A stretch of DNA of 42,394 nucleotides. Origin: Proteobacteria bacterium UBA964 (GTDB lineage Bacteria > Pseudomonadota > Gammaproteobacteria > Steroidobacterales > Steroidobacteraceae). Of this stretch, positions 16,872 to 24,513 are shown one piece after another. The position numbers were made by a program, and so were the translations under genes. The first letter of the stretch is position 1; each line of letters starts with the position of its first letter. Location of the stretch: NCBI GenBank assembly GCA_002292945.1, contig DBCG01000048.1, positions 829 through 43,222 of the forward strand, given 5' to 3'. Below the pieces are notes generated by a model. The model was not told where the DNA came from. It was given only the letters and a program-made list of their open reading frames with translations, and ran no database searches.

Positions 16872-16911
16872 CCCCTAAAAGGACCGCATCCGACCTCTAA
16901 GGTAGGCCTCC

Positions 16912-18033
16912 ATGAACCGAAACTACACGCTCTACGCTTGGCATCTCTCGTACTTCGCGGGCAAGCTGCGCGCCTACTTCATCTATAAGAAGGTCCCTTT
17001 CACCGAAGTCCCGGTCAGCTACTACATGCTGACCGGCCCGGTACAGCGCAACACGGGCGCACGGGTGATGCCGACCATCACCACACCCGAGGGCCGCTGG
17101 ATGCAGGACACGCGGCACATCATCGATGCGCTTGATCCTTTGTTCCCGGAACCCTCCATCTTCCCCTCCACACCCCGACGGCGCATCGCTGCCGAACTGA
17201 TCGAGGCTTGGGGCGACGAGTGGTGGATCCCGATCGCCATGCACACGCGTTGGGTTTACACGGAGAACTACGGGCTGTTCCAACGTGACGCCGGTGACGC
17301 GCTCGCACCGTGGGCACCGCGGGTCGTCAAGAATTACCTCGTGTCGCGGGTGGCCAGCATGTTGCGCGGCTACCTTCCGCGGGTCGGCATCGTTCCGTCG
17401 CAATACGCCATGATGGAGGAATGGTCGTTGCACATGCTCGACCTGCTGGACCGGCATTTCGCGGCGGTGCCCTACCTGCTCGGCAACCACCCGACGATCG
17501 CCGATTTCGGTCTGCAGTCGACGATGTACGGACACCTCGGGCGCGACCCCTGGCCCAAGCGCGAGTGGATCGACCCTCGGCCACACCTGCGAGACTGGAT
17601 CGACCGCATGGCGAGCCTCGACCACGACGCCGTGCGCGCACGATATGGTGCGCCGACACCGGAGGCGCCGGAGGACACGATCCCGCCCACTCTGGAACCC
17701 GTGTTGCGGATCATCTGCGGCGAATTCCTGCCGATGGTGCAGGGCATCCTCGATGAAACGCAGCGTACGGCGCAGACCCGCCCCAAGGGCGCCCTGCTCA
17801 GCCGGACGCTCGGCCCCGTCACCTTCCCGATGGGTGAACACCGGTTCACGCGACTTGCGATCCCCTTCACGCTCTGGAAGATGCAGGGTGTGCTCGATGC
17901 ATTCCGCGCGATGCCGGACGCAGACCGCGACACGGCGCGCAGCTGGCTGCGCGGTCTTGGCGGAGAGGGATTTTTGGACCTCGACATCCCCCGCCTCGAA
18001 CGGGTGGCGATGCAAGTCCGGCTGAAGGGGTGA
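16912..18033 (+). CDS. Glutathione S-transferase-like protein, extended
   Basis: A 373-residue protein with a GST-type thioredoxin N-domain (about 1-85). It opens with 'YTLYAWHLSYFAGKLRAYFIYKKVPFTEVPV', and 'RVMPTITTPEGRWMQDTRHII' carries the cis-Pro and glutathione-contact region. A helical C-domain follows (about 95-240; 'LLDRHFAAVPYLLGNHPTIADFGL' is the usual N-capping motif). About 130 further residues at the C-terminus are not part of a standard GST and are unrecognised. The Ser or Tyr catalytic residue at the first helix is probably in 'HLSYFAGK'. The gene starts a tight operon with the GMC oxidoreductase (stop and start 2 bases apart) and a CysB-type regulator. It may conjugate or isomerise the product or substrate of the flavoenzyme; the substrate is unknown. 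Confidence 0.85.
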   Translation: MNRNYTLYAWHLSYFAGKLRAYFIYKKVPFTEVPVSYYMLTGPVQRNTGARVMPTITTPEGRWMQDTRHIIDALDPLFPEPSIFPSTPRRRIAAELIEAWGDEWWIPIAMHTRWVYTENYGLFQRDAGDALAPWAPRVVKNYLVSRVASMLRGYLPRVGIVPSQYAMMEEWSLHMLDLLDRHFAAVPYLLGNHPTIADFGLQSTMYGHLGRDPWPKREWIDPRPHLRDWIDRMASLDHDAVRARYGAPTPEAPEDTIPPTLEPVLRIICGEFLPMVQGILDETQRTAQTRPKGALLSRTLGPVTFPMGEHRFTRLAIPFTLWKMQGVLDAFRAMPDADRDTARSWLRGLGGEGFLDLDIPRLERVAMQVRLKG

Positions 18034-18035
18034 AC

Positions 18036-19676
18036 ATGACTGCGCCTGAGGCAGATACGGTCGACTACCTGGTGCTCGGCGGCGGCTCGGCGGGCTGCGT
18101 GCTCGCCGGGCGCCTGAGCGAGGATCCGTCGCTGCAGGTGGCATTGGTCGAAGCCGGCGGCACCGGCGACAGCTGGTTCGTGCGGCTGCCGGCCGGCGCG
18201 TGGCCCATGATCCCGACGCGGATCAACAATTGGGGTTTCGAGACGGTCCCGCAACCCGGCCTCGGTGGTCGTCGCGGCTACCAGCCGCGCGGTCGTGGCC
18301 TCGGCGGCTCCTCGGCCATCAATGCGATGGTCTACATCCGCGGGCATCGCAACGATTACGACCGTTGGGCGGCGGAGGGCGCGACCGGCTGGTCCTACGA
18401 CGAGGTGCTGCCCTATTTCCGGCTGAGCGAGGGCAACGGGCGTTTGGGCGGCCCCTTCCACGGACAAGACGGTCCGCTGCGGGTGTCGGACCTGCGTACC
18501 GACAACCCCTTCCACCAGCGCTTCATCGACGCCGCGCGGGAATCCGGCCTGCCGCTCAACGACGACTTCAACGGCGCCGAACAGGAAGGGCTCGGCGTGT
18601 ACCAGGTCACCCAGCACGAAGGCGAGCGCTGGAGCGCGGCGCGCGGCTATCTGCACCCGCACATCGGTCGACGGCCGAACCTGCGCGTCGAGACCCGCAC
18701 CCGGGTGCTGCGCATCCTGTTCGAGGGTCGGCGCGCGATCGGCGCCGAGGTCCTGCAGGGCGGCCGACGACGTCGACTGCTAGCGCGCCGTGAGGTGCTG
18801 CTCGCGGGCGGGGCGTTGCAGTCGCCGCAGTTGTTGATGCTGTCGGGCATCGGCCCGGGAGCCTTGCTGCAGAAGTCCGGTATCGATGTGGTGCATGACG
18901 CACCCGGCGTCGGCCGCAACCTGCAGGACCATACCGACTTCATCTTCGGCTTCGAGTCACCGAGCCTCGACACCCTCGGCCTGTCTTTCGCGGGCACCGC
19001 ACGCGTGCTGCGAGAGTTCGGCCGCTTCCGCCGCGAGCGTCGCGGCATGCTCACCAGCAACTTCGCCGAGTGCGGCGGTTTCCTGCGCACGCGCCCCGAC
19101 CTCGACGCGCCGGACATCCAACTGCATTTCGTGACCGGACTGGTCGACGACCATGCGCGCCGCATCCGTCTCGGGCACGGCATCTCCTGCCACGTCTGCG
19201 TGCTGCGCCCGCGCAGCCGCGGCAGCGTCGAGCTCGCCTCATCCGATCCGCTGGTTGCGCCACGCATCGATCCGGGGTTCTTCTCAGACCCCGCCGACCT
19301 CGAGGACATGGTGGCGGGCTTCAAGCTCACCCGTCGTCTGCTGAAAGCCCCGTCGCTGGCACGCTGGTTGGGCCGTGACCTGTTCACGGCCGGTATCGAT
19401 GACGATGCGGCGATCCGCGATGTGCTGCGCCGGCGCTGCGACACCGTCTACCATCCGGTCGGCAGCTGCCGCATGGGCAGCGATCCGGCGAGCGTGGTCG
19501 ACCCGCAACTGCGGGTGCGCGGGGTCGAGGGCTTGCGTGTCATCGATGCCTCCGTCATGCCGTCGCTGATCGGCGGCAACACCAACGCGCCCACGGTGAT
19601 GATCGCCGAGAAGGCTGTGGACCTGCTGCGCGGTCGCGCGCGCGCGGAGGGCCCCACGGCGGCGGACGCGGCATGA
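18036..19676 (+). CDS. GMC-family FAD-dependent alcohol oxidase/dehydrogenase
   Basis: A 546-residue glucose-methanol-choline flavoenzyme. The FAD fold is 'DYLVLGGGSAGCVLAGRL' at residues 10-27. The GMC signatures are 'GRGLGGSSAINAMVYIRG' and 'LQSPQLLMLSGIGP', with 'GVGRNLQDH' between. The C-terminal active site is 'TVYHPVGSCRMG', where the His is the catalytic base, and 'GGNTNAPTVMIAEKA' supplies the second residue of the pair (Asn here). It resembles AlkJ/choline dehydrogenase-type enzymes that oxidise primary alcohols to aldehydes. There are two possible starts, GTG 18030 and ATG 18036; the ATG has AAGGGG at the right distance. It is translationally coupled to the GST-like gene before it and overlaps the regulator after it (ATGA). 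Confidence 0.93.
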   Translation: MTAPEADTVDYLVLGGGSAGCVLAGRLSEDPSLQVALVEAGGTGDSWFVRLPAGAWPMIPTRINNWGFETVPQPGLGGRRGYQPRGRGLGGSSAINAMVYIRGHRNDYDRWAAEGATGWSYDEVLPYFRLSEGNGRLGGPFHGQDGPLRVSDLRTDNPFHQRFIDAARESGLPLNDDFNGAEQEGLGVYQVTQHEGERWSAARGYLHPHIGRRPNLRVETRTRVLRILFEGRRAIGAEVLQGGRRRRLLARREVLLAGGALQSPQLLMLSGIGPGALLQKSGIDVVHDAPGVGRNLQDHTDFIFGFESPSLDTLGLSFAGTARVLREFGRFRRERRGMLTSNFAECGGFLRTRPDLDAPDIQLHFVTGLVDDHARRIRLGHGISCHVCVLRPRSRGSVELASSDPLVAPRIDPGFFSDPADLEDMVAGFKLTRRLLKAPSLARWLGRDLFTAGIDDDAAIRDVLRRRCDTVYHPVGSCRMGSDPASVVDPQLRVRGVEGLRVIDASVMPSLIGGNTNAPTVMIAEKAVDLLRGRARAEGPTAADAA

Positions 19677-20656
19677 CGCTGCAGCAACTGCGCTACCTCG
19701 CCGCCATCGTCGAGTGCAACCTCAACATCTCTGCCGCTGCACAGAAGCTCCACACCTCGCAGCCGGGCGTCAGCCGCCAGATCCGCGTGCTCGAGTCCGA
19801 ACTCGGCTTCGAGCTCTTCGTGCGCGAGGGCCGCGCCCTCAAACGGCTCACCCAACAGGGGCAACGCGTGGTCGAGCGCGCGCAGCGCATGCTGCGCGAA
19901 TCACAGGCGATCAAGGGCATGTCGCTCGACGCCCGCGCCGTCGACCGAGGCGCGCTCTCCATCGCGACCACCCACACCCAAGCGCGCTATGTGCTGCCGT
20001 CGGTGATCGAGCGCTTCCGCACGCGTTACCCGAAGGTGAAGCTGCACCTGCATCAGGGGACCTCCGAGCAGATCGCCGACATGATCGACTCGGAGCATGT
20101 CGACCTTGCGATCGCCACCGGCTCGCAGGACGAGTTCCGGCACTGCCTGCGCCTGCCGCTCTACGAATGGCATCACCGCGTGGTCGTGCCTCGCGGTCAC
20201 GCACTCGCGCGGATGCGCGGCAAGGTGCTGACGCTCGAGAAGCTCGCACAGCACCCGATCGTGACCTATGCCTTCAGCCTGAGCGGGCCGTCGTCGATCT
20301 CGGAGGCCTTTGCACGCGCGGGCCTCGAGCCGGACTTCGCGCTGACCGCCCGCGATTCAGATGTGGTGAAGACCTATGTCCGGAGCGGGCTGGGTGTCGG
20401 CATCATCGCCGCGATGGCGGTGGACCCCACCGCAGACGAGGATCTCGTCTCTTTCGAGGTGGCGCACCTGTTGCCGAAGCACCTCACCTGGATCGGCTTC
20501 CGGCGCGGCAACTTCCTGCGTCGCTACGCTTGGGATTTCATCCAGTCGCTGGGGCCGCACCTCGACGTACCGCAAGCCTTGCGCGCCGCCCAAGCCGGCG
20601 AGCAAGGCGAGATCGACGAGATCTTCATGGACACGGCCCTGCCTCTACACCGATGA
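19673..20656 (+). CDS. cysB: CysB-type LysR regulator
   Basis: A 327-residue LysR-family regulator that follows E. coli CysB almost motif by motif. The N-terminus 'MTLQQLRYLAAIVECNLNIS' leads into the winged helix-turn-helix ('LHTSQPGVSRQIRVLESELG'), then 'LSIATTHTQARYVLPSVIER', where the Thr residues bind sulfate or O-/N-acetylserine in CysB. 'LHLHQGTSEQIADMI', 'DSDVVKTYVRSGLGVGIIA' and 'IGFRRGNFLRRYAWDFIQ' follow. CysB activates sulfate assimilation and alternative sulfur-source genes when sulfide is low. Its start overlaps the stop of the GMC oxidoreductase, so it is made as the third gene of a catabolic-looking operon rather than from its own locus. The symbol reflects the close resemblance; whether it is the main CysB or a paralogue with a local role cannot be told here. 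Confidence 0.9.
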   Translation: MTLQQLRYLAAIVECNLNISAAAQKLHTSQPGVSRQIRVLESELGFELFVREGRALKRLTQQGQRVVERAQRMLRESQAIKGMSLDARAVDRGALSIATTHTQARYVLPSVIERFRTRYPKVKLHLHQGTSEQIADMIDSEHVDLAIATGSQDEFRHCLRLPLYEWHHRVVVPRGHALARMRGKVLTLEKLAQHPIVTYAFSLSGPSSISEAFARAGLEPDFALTARDSDVVKTYVRSGLGVGIIAAMAVDPTADEDLVSFEVAHLLPKHLTWIGFRRGNFLRRYAWDFIQSLGPHLDVPQALRAAQAGEQGEIDEIFMDTALPLHR

Positions 20657-20673
20657 CCTGACCCGGAGTACAC

Positions 20674-21345
20674 ATGACCGTCACCGAAGCCGTCCGTCAA
20701 CGCCGTTCGATCCGTGCGTTCCTGCCCACCCCTGTATCCGAAGCCACTCTACGAGAGGTGCTCGACACGGCGCGTTGGGCACCTTCGGGCAGTAATGTCC
20801 AAGCGTGGAAGATCATCGCCGTGGCGGGCGACGAACGCGATGCCGTGGTGCGCATGGCGCTCGAGTCGATGGGCACGCCATCGCTCGCCAACCACGACGA
20901 GTTCCCGGTCTATCCACCGAACCTCTGGGAACCGCTGCGCACGCGGCGCTTCGCGCTCGCCGAGGACATGTACCGCGCGCTCGGCATCCCGCGAGAGGAC
21001 AAGCCGGCGCGCCTTCGCCATGTGGCGCGCAACTTCGAGCTGTTCGATGCGCCGGTGGGGCTCTTCTTCATCCTCGATCGTCGCGTCGCGCACGGACAAT
21101 GGGCCCATCTCGGCATGCTGATCCAGACAGTGGCGCTGTTACTCGAGGAACGCGGGCTCGGCTGCTGCATGCAGGAAGCTTGGGCGCAGTTCAGGCCGCA
21201 GCTCGCGGCGCGCTTCGCGCTGCCGCCCGAGGAGATGGTCTATTGCGGCATGGCGGTCGGACACCCCGACCGCGCACATCCGGTCAATGATTTTCCGCGC
21301 GATCGCATCACGGTCGACGAACTCGCGCAGTTCCGGGGGTTCTAG
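20674..21345 (+). CDS. Nitroreductase family FMN oxidoreductase
   Basis: A 223-residue member of the nitroreductase superfamily. 'AVRQRRSIRAFLPTPVS' gives the FMN phosphate-binding Arg-Arg-Ser, 'TARWAPSGSNVQAWKIIAV' the second FMN contact, and 'LLEERGLGCCMQEAW' with 'VYCGMAVGHPD' the C-terminal half. Such enzymes use NAD(P)H to reduce nitro groups, quinones, enones or flavin. The insert 'LWEPLRTRRFALAEDMYRALG' is typical of the PnbA-like branch that acts on nitrobenzoates, but substrate range in this family is broad. The ribosome site GGAG lies 6 bases before the start. It follows the CysB gene by 17 bases and so probably belongs to the same transcript. Its end overlaps the convergent flavin reductase by 4 bases. 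Confidence 0.92.
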   Translation: MTVTEAVRQRRSIRAFLPTPVSEATLREVLDTARWAPSGSNVQAWKIIAVAGDERDAVVRMALESMGTPSLANHDEFPVYPPNLWEPLRTRRFALAEDMYRALGIPREDKPARLRHVARNFELFDAPVGLFFILDRRVAHGQWAHLGMLIQTVALLLEERGLGCCMQEAWAQFRPQLAARFALPPEEMVYCGMAVGHPDRAHPVNDFPRDRITVDELAQFRGF

Positions 21346-21866
21346 TCCCAGGGACCGGAGGACCTGCGCTGCAGCGGCGCAAGGTCTGCCACCGGCTGGT
21401 CTGTGAACGTACCGAAACGGCTGGCATGGAACACCAGAGGCGCGGCCGGCTGCGCCTGCAGATCCTCGATGGCGCCCAGGATGATCTTGTGATCGCCGCC
21501 TTCGAACCACACCGTGGTGCGACACTCGATGCGCGCGATCGCGCCGGGGACCTGCGGCGGCGACGCAGCGGCCCCCGGAGGTGACGCATCGTCGGGCCAA
21601 CGGGTGCCGCGGCGCGCGAATTGCAAGGCCAGTTCCGCTTGGTCGGCGGCGAGGATATGGATCGCGAAGGGCATCCCCGGCGCGAACGCCGCAAGCTTGC
21701 TGCTCGCGCTCGCGAGACACCACAGGACCAACGGGGGCTCGAGCGACACGGAGGTGACGGAGTTCGCGGTGATGCCGACCGACTCGCCATCAGGTCCGAC
21801 CGCCGTCACCACGGTGACCCCCGTGGTGAAGAGGCCGAAGACGTCGCGCAGTTCCCTGAAGTTCAT
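21342..21866 (-). CDS. Flavin reductase-like protein (FMN-binding split barrel)
   Basis: A 174-residue protein of the flavin reductase-like family, the reductase partner of two-component flavin monooxygenases. It has 'FRELRDVFGLFTTGVTVVTA' at the start, 'GITANSVTSVSLEPPLVLWC' (the flavin phosphate-binding Ser/Thr cluster) and 'FAIHILAADQAELALQFAR'. 'DHKIILGAIEDL' carries the conserved Asp-His of the nicotinamide site. It would reduce FMN or FAD with NAD(P)H. I chose ATG 21866, because the longer open frame upstream encodes no recognisable sequence and lies in a more AT-rich gap. No monooxygenase component lies next to it; its nearest flavoenzyme is the convergent nitroreductase, and a partner may be elsewhere. 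Confidence 0.88.
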   Translation of the reverse strand: MNFRELRDVFGLFTTGVTVVTAVGPDGESVGITANSVTSVSLEPPLVLWCLASASSKLAAFAPGMPFAIHILAADQAELALQFARRGTRWPDDASPPGAAASPPQVPGAIARIECRTTVWFEGGDHKIILGAIEDLQAQPAAPLVFHASRFGTFTDQPVADLAPLQRRSSGPWD

Positions 21867-22093
21867 CGTTGCAGCCGGTGATGGAGAAAGCAGGAGAGGA
21901 TTAGGGGGGGTCGCAAGCCACTTGTCGCCTGCACCGACAGTGTGACCGATGCTGCGGTATGACGGAACCCCAAAACAGCACCGAACCGCGACCGGAATGA
22001 CAGGATGGATCCACCTGCGTCCGCGATCATACTTGCAGTGCACCCACCAAACAGTCACATTCGCGCCGGGTACCTCTGGTCACGGACGACATC
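21867..22093. other. Divergent intergenic region, flavin reductase / MBL hydrolase
   Basis: This 227-base gap is the longest gene-free stretch and is visibly less GC-rich than its surroundings. TTGCAG (22034-22039) with a weak CACATT 17 bases on could serve the MBL gene. The frame of the flavin reductase stays open across it, but the translation is unlike any known N-terminus. No hairpin, tRNA or small ORF stands out. Confidence 0.4.
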
Positions 22094-23218
22094 ATGAAGC
22101 GTCGGCTCAGCTCACTTCTGCTCTTCACAACGATCGCGGCATCGGCCGCCGCTTACGTCGCCTTCCGCCTCTCGCCAACGCTGCAGAACGCCGTGATCGA
22201 GCGCGGCGCGCGCGCCCAGGTCTCGCGGCCAGACCCATTGCCCCCGGACAGCGATTCGCTGCGCGTACTGCTCTGCGGCACCTCGAGCCCGATGCCAGCG
22301 AGGGATGCAGCGAAATCCTGCACGATCATCGCGGCAGGCGAACAGATCTTCCTCATCGACATCGGTCCTGAAGCGAGCGAGAACCTCGCCCTCTGGCGCG
22401 TACCGGTGACCCGCATCGAGCATGTGTTCCTGACGCATTTCCACTCTGACCACATCGGTGAGCTCGGCGAGTTCAATTTCATGGGCTGGGCGCAGGGGCG
22501 GCGCCAGCCGCTGCAGGTGCACGGACCGGAGGGTGTCGAGCAGGTGGTCGATGGCTTCAACACCGTCTACGCCCTCGACAGCGGCTATCGTCATGCGCAC
22601 CACGACCACGGCAAGGGGCTGATGCCTCCGGTCGCGGCGGTGATGCAATCGCGCCTCATCGGCTTGGCACGCACGGGCGAAGCGCCGCAGGGCCGCAGCG
22701 CCGTCGTGTTCGAGCAGGGCGGCGTCAAGGTCACCGCCATCGAGGTCGACCACCGGCCCGTCACCCCGGCGTTCGCCTACCGCTTCGATTATCGGGGGCG
22801 ATCGGTGGTGATCAGCGGCGACACCACCTTCTATCCGCCGCTCGTTGCAGCAGCACGCGGTTCGGATGTACTCGTAAGCGAGGCCGAAGCCCACCACATG
22901 CTCGAGACGGTGGCCGGCGTGATCGAGACGGGCGGCGATGGACGGCTCGCTGGCGTGCTGCGCGACACCACCGACTACCACCTCACCCCCGTGCAGGCCG
23001 CACAATTGGCCAACGAGGCGGGCGTGCGCGAACTCGTGTTCACGCACATCGCGCCGCCGATCCCCTGGCGCGCCCTGCCGTTCGACTTCATCGAAGTGCC
23101 ATGGCTGCGCGGTGTGAGCGAGGTGCGCAAATCGGGCGTGCACCTCGGTCACGACGGCATGCTCATCACCCTCCCCGCCGACGGTGGCGCCGTACAGTTC
23201 AGCCGACTGCGTGGCTGA
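22094..23218 (+). CDS. MBL-fold metallohydrolase, membrane-anchored or exported
   Basis: A 374-residue metallo-beta-lactamase-fold protein. The first zinc motif is 'LTHFHSDHIGELGEF' (H-x-H-x-D-H). Further ligands are probably the Asp in 'VVISGDTTFYPPL' and the His in 'LVFTHIAPPIPW'. 'LLCGTSSPMPARDAAKSC' just before the first strand is the opening of the RNase Z/AtsA-like group, which includes phosphodiesterases and MBL-type alkylsulfatase or arylsulfatase enzymes. The N-terminus has 'LSSLLLFTTIAASAAAYVAF', an uncleaved anchor or signal. Its location outside the cytoplasm argues against a tRNA-processing role. No neighbour names the substrate. About 230 bases of lower-GC sequence separate it from the divergent flavin reductase gene. 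Confidence 0.88.
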   Translation: MKRRLSSLLLFTTIAASAAAYVAFRLSPTLQNAVIERGARAQVSRPDPLPPDSDSLRVLLCGTSSPMPARDAAKSCTIIAAGEQIFLIDIGPEASENLALWRVPVTRIEHVFLTHFHSDHIGELGEFNFMGWAQGRRQPLQVHGPEGVEQVVDGFNTVYALDSGYRHAHHDHGKGLMPPVAAVMQSRLIGLARTGEAPQGRSAVVFEQGGVKVTAIEVDHRPVTPAFAYRFDYRGRSVVISGDTTFYPPLVAAARGSDVLVSEAEAHHMLETVAGVIETGGDGRLAGVLRDTTDYHLTPVQAAQLANEAGVRELVFTHIAPPIPWRALPFDFIEVPWLRGVSEVRKSGVHLGHDGMLITLPADGGAVQFSRLRG

Positions 23219-23242
23219 TCGCCCGCGCGGCTGACGCGCTGT

Positions 23243-23851
23243 TCAACGCCCTGCGGGCGCGCCGAGTATCCGGTTCAGCTCGATGAAGTTGCCGTCAGCG
23301 TCCCAGACGGCGCTGAACAGCACCGGGATGACGCTGCCACCCGGACCTGGATACTCGATGCGGCGCGGCGCTTCGGCGACCCGTACATCCGGCGTGGCGC
23401 TGATCCGCTCGAAACGCGTCTCGAGATCCTGCAGGTTGAACACCAGGATGGGATCGCCCGGCTGCGCCTTGCGGAATTCGGGCGCGGGGACTGCCTCGGC
23501 GAGGTTCAGCCGCTGCATCAGGCCGAGTACGCCGACGAAATCGTCATTGGCGCGCAGCAACACTAGGCGCGTGGTGCCGCCGATCACCTGGTCGTAGATC
23601 ACCGTCAGCCCGAGCGCGTCGCGGTAGAGCGGCAAGGAACGGTCGATGTCGCGGACCACGAGCGTGGTGCGTCGAAGATCCACCGGGATCCGCTGCGCCT
23701 CCGGCACCGGCGCGGCGACGATCGGCGTCAGCGGCAGCGCCCCGCAAAGAAAAGCGAGCAGCGCGGCCGTGAATGGAATCCACCGACGCCTCCGCGTAGA
23801 CTCGCGACGACTTCGGGCTTGCAACGGATCGACAGAGCGGACGATGTTCAT
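23243..23851 (-). CDS. Exported VOC (glyoxalase-like) family protein
   Basis: A 202-residue vicinal-oxygen-chelate protein. Residues 1-45 hold a run of Arg and then a hydrophobic stretch ('WIPFTAALLAFLCGALPLTP') ending near 'VAAPVPEAQ', a signal peptide. The VOC domain starts at 'LRRTTLVVRDIDRSLPLYRD', continues with 'DQVIGGTTRLVLLRAND', and ends with 'VWDADGNFIELNRI', where the Glu would be a metal ligand. VOC proteins include glyoxalase I, extradiol dioxygenases and antibiotic-binding proteins, so the activity is unknown. A secreted VOC protein is less usual. I use ATG 23851, which overlaps by 8 bases with the start of the divergent cupin gene; a TTG at 23854 is adjacent. Confidence 0.82.
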   Translation of the reverse strand: MNIVRSVDPLQARSRRESTRRRRWIPFTAALLAFLCGALPLTPIVAAPVPEAQRIPVDLRRTTLVVRDIDRSLPLYRDALGLTVIYDQVIGGTTRLVLLRANDDFVGVLGLMQRLNLAEAVPAPEFRKAQPGDPILVFNLQDLETRFERISATPDVRVAEAPRRIEYPGPGGSVIPVLFSAVWDADGNFIELNRILGAPAGR

Positions 23852-24500
23852 CAATCCAGACTACAGCCAACGGGTCGTCCTGCGCCATCACGACCTGCCG
23901 TGGATCGAGAGCCCTGAGGCCGGCGTCGAGAGACGCATGCTCGACCGGACAGGGGGCGAGGTCGCCCGCGCGACCTCCGTCGTCCGCTACCAGCCGGGCG
24001 CCCGGTTCAGCGCCCACACGCATGATCTCGGCGAGGAGATCCTGGTCCTCGACGGCATCTTCAGCGATGAGACGGGCGACTATCCCGCAGGTTCATACCT
24101 CATGAGTCCGCCGGGATCGAGACACGCACCCTTCAGCGAGACGGGCTGCACCTTGTTCGTGAAATTACGCCATCTCGGGCCCGACCAGACGGTGCGCGAG
24201 GTCGTCGACACCCGCAGCGCGCCTTGGCATCAGGGCATGGTCCCGGGTCTCAGCGTCATGCCGTTGATGCGCCAAGGTGCCGGTTCGACCTTGGTCCGTT
24301 GGGCGCCGGAGACCCGCTTCAGCACCCACCGTCATTACGGCGGCGAAGAGATCTTCGTCGTGCGCGGCGTGTTCTCGGACGAGCACGGCACCTATCCTGA
24401 AGGGTCGTGGATCAGAAGCCCGCACATGAGCCAACACACGCCGTTCAGCGAGACGGGCTGCACGATCTTCGTGAAGACCGGTCACCTCCTGCCGGACTGA
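23844..24500 (+). CDS. Tandem ChrR-like cupin protein
   Basis: A 218-residue protein made of two similar cupin domains. The first half has 'PGARFSAHTHDLGEEILVLD', 'GIFSDETGDYPAGSYLMSPP' and 'HAPFSETGCTLFVK'. The second repeats this as 'PETRFSTHRHYGGEEIFVVR', 'GVFSDEHGTYPEGSWIRSPH' and 'HTPFSETGCTIFVK'. Each keeps the H-x-H-x(3)-EE plus His metal site. This is the cupin found in the C-terminal part of ChrR, the zinc anti-sigma factor for singlet-oxygen stress, but the zinc-binding anti-sigma domain is absent and no sigma factor lies nearby. It could be a stand-alone sensor or a small dioxygenase/isomerase. It converges with the photolyase-like gene 13 bases away, which fits a photo-oxidative stress theme. 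Confidence 0.88.
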   Translation: MFINPDYSQRVVLRHHDLPWIESPEAGVERRMLDRTGGEVARATSVVRYQPGARFSAHTHDLGEEILVLDGIFSDETGDYPAGSYLMSPPGSRHAPFSETGCTLFVKLRHLGPDQTVREVVDTRSAPWHQGMVPGLSVMPLMRQGAGSTLVRWAPETRFSTHRHYGGEEIFVVRGVFSDEHGTYPEGSWIRSPHMSQHTPFSETGCTIFVKTGHLLPD

Positions 24501-24513
24501 TCGCAGGCGCGGA

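Noticed and set aside
21867..22058. N-terminal extension of the flavin reductase through the intergenic gap.
   Set aside because: The added 64 residues match nothing typical and the known family start aligns with ATG 21866.
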